The notes beneath the pieces are model-generated. The model made no database searches. It was not told the DNA's origin and worked only from the letters and a program-made list of their open reading frames with translations. A stretch of DNA of 8,211 bases from Pseudomonadota bacterium (lineage in GTDB: Bacteria; Pseudomonadota; Alphaproteobacteria; Rhizobiales; Xanthobacteraceae), in assembly GCA_023387555.1 (NCBI GenBank), contig JAEWHY010000188.1, positions 1 through 8,211 on the forward strand, given 5' to 3'. This document shows, piece after piece, positions 1-4,310 of the stretch. Made by a program: the position numbers and the translations under genes. Position 1 is the first letter of the stretch. The number at the start of each line of letters is the position of its first letter.

Positions 1-1987
1 TTGCGAGCCGCCTGGCCGCCTTGTGAAACAGCGCCGCGCCCGCGCCATCGAACTGCATGGCGGTGACGAAATCCTTGACGCCGTAGCGCGGCAGCGTCCG
101 GTGAATCGACGCGACATAGGACCGCCCTTCCTCGATACGGCCGGCGAGCGCCAGCGAATAGGCGGCGATCGCCCTGATATGCGCGAAGGCATTCGGGCGC
201 GACGCGGCCTTGACGCCCCATTCGGCGGCCTCGTCAAAACGCTCGAGCCGTACCAGCGCCATAGCGCGGGCGCCGAGCATCCCGAACAGCATGGGATCGA
301 ACGGACTGAGATCGCGCGACAGATCCGACGACAGAATGGCGGAGCGCGAATCGCCGGCCGTCGAGTTCACGAACGAAATGTTGTAGTGCGCGAGCGCGAA
401 ATTCGGACTGATGTCCAGCGCATGGCCGAGTTCGGTCACCGACTGATCATGCTGCCCGCGAAGCCACAGCGCGCGTCCCATGGCCCAATGCGCGGCCGGA
501 TCGCGATCATCCATCATCAGGCTCTTGCCGGCCGCTTCATAGGCCAGGTCGATCGCGGGGCCTTTGCCGCTCCAGCCCTGAAAGGCGCTCTGGAAGTAGG
601 TGAACGACAGACCGGCATAGGCGCGCGAGAATGTCGGGTCGAGGCGGATCGCCGTCTGGAAATAGTGCCGGGCCCGGTCGTTGTGATGCCGGTCGAACCA
701 GTACATGTGCCAGAGACCGCGGTGATGCGCTTCCCACGCGTTGAGCGAATTCGGCGGACGCAGGATCGCCCGGTTCCGCTCGATCGTTTCTATCTCGCTC
801 ACGACGGAGGCGACGATCCTGTTGCCGATCGTATCGAAAACGAACAACGCATCGTCCAGCGCGTGATCGAACCGCTCCGCCCAGACAATCCGCGCCGAAC
901 GCGTCTCCACCAGTTCCACCGTGATGGTCAGGCGCCCACCCTGACGATGGACTGACCCGCCGACGATGTAGTCGACATTCAGGATGCGCCCCGCCTCCTC
1001 CGGGCCGACGCCGCGCTTGTGCAGGGCGAACACCGTCCCGTGTGCGATGACGAACAGGCTTCGCAACTTCGCCAGCCGGGTGATGAGATCGGATGCAAGT
1101 CCGTCAGCGATGCCGGTGCCATCGACGGGCAGACCGGGCTCCATGAACGGCATGATGGCGATGGACGCGCGCTGCGATTCGATGCCCGCACGATCAGGCT
1201 CGCTCTGGTCGGGTTCGAGCGCGCGCTCGGACACCGGCTGCGCTTCCGAGGCGACCGTGTCCGTACGCGCAACCCGCCACAGGTCGCGCAGCGCTTTGAA
1301 CTCGAGCCCTTCCGACTCGAACAGCCGGACGCTCGCCGCGAGATGCTCTTCGCCATCCTTGAAGCGACCGGCCCTCGCGAGTGCGCGCAACAACATCAGG
1401 TGCGCGCGCTGGTCCAGCGGCGCGAGCTCGAGCCACCGCTCGAGATGTGCGAACACCTCGTCGCCGCGCGCGAGGCTGACACTCCGCTCGAGTATCGCCG
1501 CCAGTCCCGCTCGCAGCCGGCGCCGCTGCGCCGAGAGCCACGCATTGAACTGAGGGCTGCGATCGAGTTCGAGCCCCTCGAGGAAATCGCCCCGATAGAG
1601 GGCGGCCAGATGCTGAAGTTGCGCGGGACTTAGTGTGTCGACGCCTTCGACCAGCGCCTGCAGAATCTGGAGCGCATCGACCGAACAACCCGACACATCG
1701 ATAGCGATCCTGTCGCCCTGCGCGATGACCCTTGGGTGGCCAGGCGCATCGACGAGGGCGCGCAGCTTGCTGAGACACCAGCGCAATTCGCCGCGCGGAT
1801 CGCTGGGGCCGTCCCACATCAGGTCGCAAAGCTGGCTTCTGGGCACCGGATGCGGCGCAAGCACCAGATACGCCAGCAGCGCCCGCACCTTGCGCGAGGC
1901 CGGAAGCGCGAGCTCAGCACCGCCGCGCCGGATCGTCAGCGCGCCCAAGAGGTCGATGTCCAGAGCCGTCATCGAAGACCCGCTCAT
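1..1987 (-). CDS. SARP/BTAD-type transcriptional regulator with TolB-N-like and TPR domains (C-terminus beyond window)
   Basis: A single open frame runs from an ATG at 1987 off the left edge; 662 residues are visible with no stop. Residues 8-95 look like an OmpR/SARP winged-helix DNA-binding domain (ends VIAQGDRIAIDV). Residues 101-240 match a bacterial transcriptional activator (BTAD) domain (LYRGDFLEGLEL, then RWLELAPLDQRAHLMLLRAL). After a linker, residues 273-400 look like the TolB N-terminal/FlgO-like fold often found in such regulators (SIAIMPF, then VDYIVGGSVHRQGGRLTI and LVETRSARIVWAERFD). Residues 413-662 are TPR-like helical pairs. By family knowledge it is a cytoplasmic DNA-binding regulator; its ligand is unknown. 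The start is uncertain: in-frame GTG codons lie just upstream (for example 1991-1993), with a GGGAG stretch near 2000, and an in-frame TAG closes the frame near 2040. It is divergent from the LuxR-type gene. Its target, possibly the cassette to the right, cannot be read from the sequence. Confidence 0.85.
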   Translation of the reverse strand, partial: MSGSSMTALDIDLLGALTIRRGGAELALPASRKVRALLAYLVLAPHPVPRSQLCDLMWDGPSDPRGELRWCLSKLRALVDAPGHPRVIAQGDRIAIDVSGCSVDALQILQALVEGVDTLSPAQLQHLAALYRGDFLEGLELDRSPQFNAWLSAQRRRLRAGLAAILERSVSLARGDEVFAHLERWLELAPLDQRAHLMLLRALARAGRFKDGEEHLAASVRLFESEGLEFKALRDLWRVARTDTVASEAQPVSERALEPDQSEPDRAGIESQRASIAIMPFMEPGLPVDGTGIADGLASDLITRLAKLRSLFVIAHGTVFALHKRGVGPEEAGRILNVDYIVGGSVHRQGGRLTITVELVETRSARIVWAERFDHALDDALFVFDTIGNRIVASVVSEIETIERNRAILRPPNSLNAWEAHHRGLWHMYWFDRHHNDRARHYFQTAIRLDPTFSRAYAGLSFTYFQSAFQGWSGKGPAIDLAYEAAGKSLMMDDRDPAAHWAMGRALWLRGQHDQSVTELGHALDISPNFALAHYNISFVNSTAGDSRSAILSSDLSRDLSPFDPMLFGMLGARAMALVRLERFDEAAEWGVKAASRPNAFAHIRAIAAYSLALAGRIEEGRSYVASIHRTLPRYGVKDFVTAMQFDGAGAALFHKAARRLA

Positions 1988-2129
1988 TTCCACATCCACT
2001 CCCGCGTTTCCTACCACGCCAGGTCCCACGCCGATGCCCTAACCAGACCGGCGAAACATTCTCAGAGCGCCATCCAGACGGCGCCTCGCTGGCCGGATGC
2101 ACCTGCTTTTCGTCAAAGGAAGAGCGCCC

Positions 2130-2324
2130 ATGGTTCAAGACGTCACTTGCGGAGCGACGACGCAAGCGCTGCGTCGCAGGCAGACGGGCCTGGCGGACGA
2201 TCTGACAAAAGATTCGGCCGATCGGCCAATTCCGCACCCTCGCCTCTCCAGAACATTCCTCCAGAAGCAGCGCCAAAGCCGCAGTGCGGAGGTCTCGCTG
2301 ACCGCCGCCGTCATCAACGGCTGA
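2130..2324 (+). CDS. Possible small hypothetical protein (64 aa)
   Basis: An ATG at 2130 sits 7 bases after a GGAAG (2118-2122) and opens a 64-residue frame starting MVQDVTCGATTQALRRRQTG and ending TAAVING at a TGA. The product is basic and Arg/Gln/Ser-rich, with no membrane segment and no motif I recognise. It ends 51 bases before the LuxR-type start. The usable Shine-Dalgarno is the main argument for it. Its unremarkable composition and position in a divergent promoter region argue against it. It could be a leader peptide or simply non-coding sequence. Confidence 0.2.
   Translation: MVQDVTCGATTQALRRRQTGLADDLTKDSADRPIPHPRLSRTFLQKQRQSRSAEVSLTAAVING
2216..2227. promoter_or_regulatory. Perfect 12-bp palindrome, candidate operator
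   Basis: GGCCGATCGGCC is its own reverse complement and lies in the divergent intergenic region, 149 bp before the LuxR-type start. Two-fold symmetry suits a dimeric regulator. Palindromes of this G/C-rich type also arise by chance in high-GC DNA, so the role is inference. Confidence 0.25.
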
Positions 2325-2375
2325 TGCATTTGTAATCCCGACGCTTGATCAGGGAGGCGTCTGCCAAGTCCGCCC

Positions 2376-3512
2376 ATGACCAACATCAATTCGTTCTCCG
2401 CCATGATCGGCGACATCTACGATGCGGCGCTCGATCCGGCGCTCTGGCCGCAGGCGCTGGAACAGGCGACGGCGTTCGTGGGCGGCTGCGCGGCCGGTCT
2501 TTATTCCAAGGACTCGGTCAGCAAGAGCGCCGACATCAACCGCAATTTCACCTTCGGCGCCGATCCCGACATCCAGAAGAGCTATATGGAGAAGTACGCC
2601 CGGCTGGATCCGAGCACGACAGGGCTTTTCTTCTTCGGCGTCGGCGAGATCATCGATACCGCCGACATCATGCCGCTCGGGGAGTTCTACGAAACGCGAT
2701 TCTACAGGGAGTGGGTGAAACCGCTCGGCTGGATCGACGCCGTACATTCCCTGCTGGAGAAATCCACTTCGAGCTATTCGGTGGTCTCCATCTTCCGGCA
2801 CGAAAGCGATGGCCCGGTCGACGCAGGCTGCCGGCGCCGCATGCAGCTTCTCGCCCCGCATATTCGCCGATCGGTGCTGATCGGCAAGACGATCCAGCTG
2901 AAGACCGCAGAGACCGCAACATTCGCAAGCGTCCTCGATAGCGTCGCCGCGGGCATCTTTCTGGTGGATGCCACCGGGCGCCTCGTTCATGCCAACACGC
3001 GCGGACATGCCATGATCGCCCAGGACAACGCGTTGCGGGCGGCCGCGGGGCGGCTGATTGCCAGCAATTCTGACACCGACCAGGCGCTGCGCGATTCCTT
3101 TGCCGCGGCGGCGCGTGGCGACATCTGCCTCGACACGCGGGGCATTGCCATACCGATCCGGGACGGCGAACATCGTTATGTCGCGCATGTGCTGCCGCTC
3201 ACATCCGGCGCGCGGCGCAGCGCCGGCGCAGGCTACGCAGCGACCGCCGCGGTCTTCGTTCGCCGCGCCGAACTCGAGGCGCCGGCCGCACCCGAGGTGA
3301 TCGCCAGGCTCTATGGCCTGACCCCGAGCGAACTGCGGGTCCTGTTGACGCTGTTCGATACTACCAATGGCGTGCCGGACATCGCCGAAACGCTTGGGAT
3401 CTCCGAAGCCACCACCAAGACTCATCTGCGACGGCTGTTCGAAAAGACCGGCACAAAGCGGCAAGCCGATCTCGTCAAGCTCGTCGCCAGCTTCACGGCG
3501 CCGAAAGGATGA
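2376..3512 (+). CDS. LuxR-family transcriptional regulator with PAS-like sensor region
   Basis: The 378-residue protein ends in a clear LuxR/FixJ-type helix-turn-helix at about residues 312-373: LYGLTPSELRVLLTLF, then IAETLGISEATTKTHLRRLF and EKTGTKRQADLVKLV. The recognition-helix region, the conserved Thr/Lys/His and the EKTGTKRQ ending are all present. The first 170 residues (starting around MIGDIYDAALDPALWPQAL) form an uncharacterised N-terminal domain I have seen with this regulator type in rhizobia. Residues 182-275 resemble a PAS-like sensor (FASVLDSVAAGIFLVDATGR, then VHANTRGHAMI). There is no acyl-homoserine-lactone-binding signature and no response-regulator receiver. An alternative ATG at 2403 would remove nine residues, and neither start has a well-placed ribosome binding site. 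It lies directly upstream of the rhodanese/RTX cassette in the same orientation, so control of that cassette is the natural inference. Confidence 0.85.
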   Translation: MTNINSFSAMIGDIYDAALDPALWPQALEQATAFVGGCAAGLYSKDSVSKSADINRNFTFGADPDIQKSYMEKYARLDPSTTGLFFFGVGEIIDTADIMPLGEFYETRFYREWVKPLGWIDAVHSLLEKSTSSYSVVSIFRHESDGPVDAGCRRRMQLLAPHIRRSVLIGKTIQLKTAETATFASVLDSVAAGIFLVDATGRLVHANTRGHAMIAQDNALRAAAGRLIASNSDTDQALRDSFAAAARGDICLDTRGIAIPIRDGEHRYVAHVLPLTSGARRSAGAGYAATAAVFVRRAELEAPAAPEVIARLYGLTPSELRVLLTLFDTTNGVPDIAETLGISEATTKTHLRRLFEKTGTKRQADLVKLVASFTAPKG

Positions 3513-3570
3513 GCAAATCTTTTCATCCAGCACGCGCGCTCGATTTTTCCGGCCGCAACGCACCGCTCAC

Positions 3571-3595
3571 GTTTGCGCAATCGCATCGTGCAAAC
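3571..3595. promoter_or_regulatory. Interrupted dyad in the LuxR-rhodanese gap, candidate operator
   Basis: Perfect 6-base arms GTTTGC (3571-3576) and GCAAAC (3590-3595) flank a 13-base spacer. They lie 59 bp after the LuxR-type stop and 133 bp before the rhodanese start. The centre-to-centre arm spacing of 19 bp is close to two helical turns, as expected for a dimeric DNA-binding protein. A weak RNA hairpin is an alternative. The rest of the 3513-3728 gap shows no promoter boxes I can defend. Confidence 0.25.
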
Positions 3596-3728
3596 ACTCA
3601 CGAAGTCGTCAGGCCTCATCATCCGAACGGTCGACGCCGCCCGCAGCGTGGCTGGATATGTCCACCTCGCGAACGATGACGCGGCAGGTCCGCCATCGAC
3701 ATCGGAAACACGAGCCAGACCAGAGACC

Positions 3729-4103
3729 ATGACGAACATCAAAAAAATGATCGACGATGCAAACGCAGCCGTGCCGCGCATCACGCCGGCGCAGGCCCGC
3801 GAGATGATGGAGAAGGAAAACGTTCTGGTAGTCGACGTCCGCGACGCGCCCGAGGTGGCGCAGAGTGGCAGGATCGCCGGCGCCCTGCACGTCTCGCGCG
3901 GCATGCTCGAGTTCCGGGCCGACGACCAGTCGCCCTATCACGACAAGAGCTTCGACAGGATGCGGCCGGTGATCCTTTATTGCGCATCCGGCGGACGCTC
4001 CGCGCTCAGCGGAAGGACGCTGAAAGATCTCGGCTTCGAGCATGTCTACAATCTCGGCGCGTTCAAGGACTGGGCTGAAGGCGGCGGAGCCGTCGTCCCG
4101 TAG
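3729..4103 (+). CDS. Single-domain rhodanese-like sulfurtransferase (copy A)
   Basis: The 124-residue protein is a complete single rhodanese domain. VLVVDVRD (residues 32-39) is the family's first conserved block. The active-site loop is Cys85-Ala-Ser-Gly-Gly-Arg90, a canonical C-x4-R catalytic loop. The C-terminal block VYNLGAFKDWAEGGG is the usual final motif. Cys85 is the only cysteine. By family knowledge it would carry a persulfide on this cysteine and transfer sulfur to cyanide or a thiol acceptor in the cytoplasm; the real partner is unknown. There is no signal peptide. I chose the ATG at 3729 because the N-terminus then aligns with the second copy at 7158. An in-frame TTG at 3573 would add 52 residues unlike any rhodanese. 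The ribosome binding site is weak. An A7 run (3741-3747) lies at codons 5-7. Confidence 0.9.
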   Translation: MTNIKKMIDDANAAVPRITPAQAREMMEKENVLVVDVRDAPEVAQSGRIAGALHVSRGMLEFRADDQSPYHDKSFDRMRPVILYCASGGRSALSGRTLKDLGFEHVYNLGAFKDWAEGGGAVVP

Positions 4104-4116
4104 ACATCGCACGGCC

Positions 4117-4137
4117 GCGCGCTGCCGCGCAGCGCGC
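4117..4137. repeat. GC-rich hairpin after rhodanese A
   Basis: Perfect 8-bp arms GCGCGCTG (4117-4124) and CAGCGCGC (4130-4137) with a 5-base loop begin 13 bases after the rhodanese stop. No T-run follows, so it is not a classical intrinsic terminator. It may stabilise the transcript end or reduce read-through into the RTX gene. Confidence 0.45.
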
Positions 4138-4181
4138 TTATTCGCCCCATGATCGGGCGGCGATTGCAAATACGACCAAGA

Positions 4182-4201
4182 CGCGCCGCGGCTGCGGCGC
4201 G
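4182..4201. repeat. Second GC-rich hairpin in the rhodanese A-RTX gap
   Basis: Arms CGCGCCGC (4182-4189) and GCGGCGCG (4194-4201) form a perfect 8-bp stem around a GGCT loop. A weaker 5-bp stem, CGCCC (4143-4147) with GGGCG (4155-4159), lies just before it. The 4104-4310 gap therefore holds at least three potential stems upstream of the RTX ribosome binding site. No T-run follows. Confidence 0.4.
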
Positions 4202-4296
4202 CCGCCGGCAACGCATGCCTAAAGCCCGATATTCCGGCGGCTTTTCAATGGGTTGAACCAGGTGGCGGCGCCACCCGTCCAATGTCGGCAAGCATC

Positions 4297-4302
4297 AGGA
4301 GG
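4297..4302 (+). promoter_or_regulatory. Strong ribosome binding site of the RTX gene
   Basis: AGGAGG sits 8 bases before the ATG at 4311. It is the best Shine-Dalgarno in the window and fixes the start of the RTX gene, suggesting high translation of this protein. Confidence 0.8.
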
Positions 4303-4310
4303 AAGCCACC

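Larger units (their letters stand above)
1988..2375. promoter_or_regulatory. Divergent intergenic region between two regulator genes
   Basis: This 388-bp stretch separates the start of the BTAD regulator from the start of the LuxR-type gene, so it should hold both promoters. I could not identify convincing -35/-10 pairs. The clearest structure is a perfect 12-bp palindrome at 2216-2227. A weak small reading frame (2130-2324) is listed separately. A GGGAGG at about 2350-2355 lies roughly 20 bases before the chosen LuxR-type start, too far to be a normal ribosome binding site for it. Confidence 0.5.

Noticed and set aside
23..955. Long plus-strand open frame (about 310 codons) at the left edge
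   Set aside because: It lies entirely opposite the continuous BTAD/TolB/TPR frame, and its Arg/Gln/His-rich product has no recognisable motif. It is an antisense shadow typical of GC-rich DNA.
1194..1829. Minus-strand frame of 211 codons inside the BTAD gene
   Set aside because: It is another phase of the same strand, gives an Arg/Ala-rich product without motifs, and overlaps well-supported BTAD-domain coding sequence.
2349..3563. 404-codon minus-strand frame opposite the LuxR-type gene
   Set aside because: The plus-strand product has a clear LuxR helix-turn-helix and PAS-like region. The antisense product is rich in Gly, Arg and Asp with no family resemblance.
3573..3728. N-terminal extension of rhodanese A from a TTG start
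   Set aside because: The 52 added residues have no rhodanese-like features, begin inside the dyad at 3571-3595, and are absent from copy B. The ATG at 3729 aligns with the copy B start.
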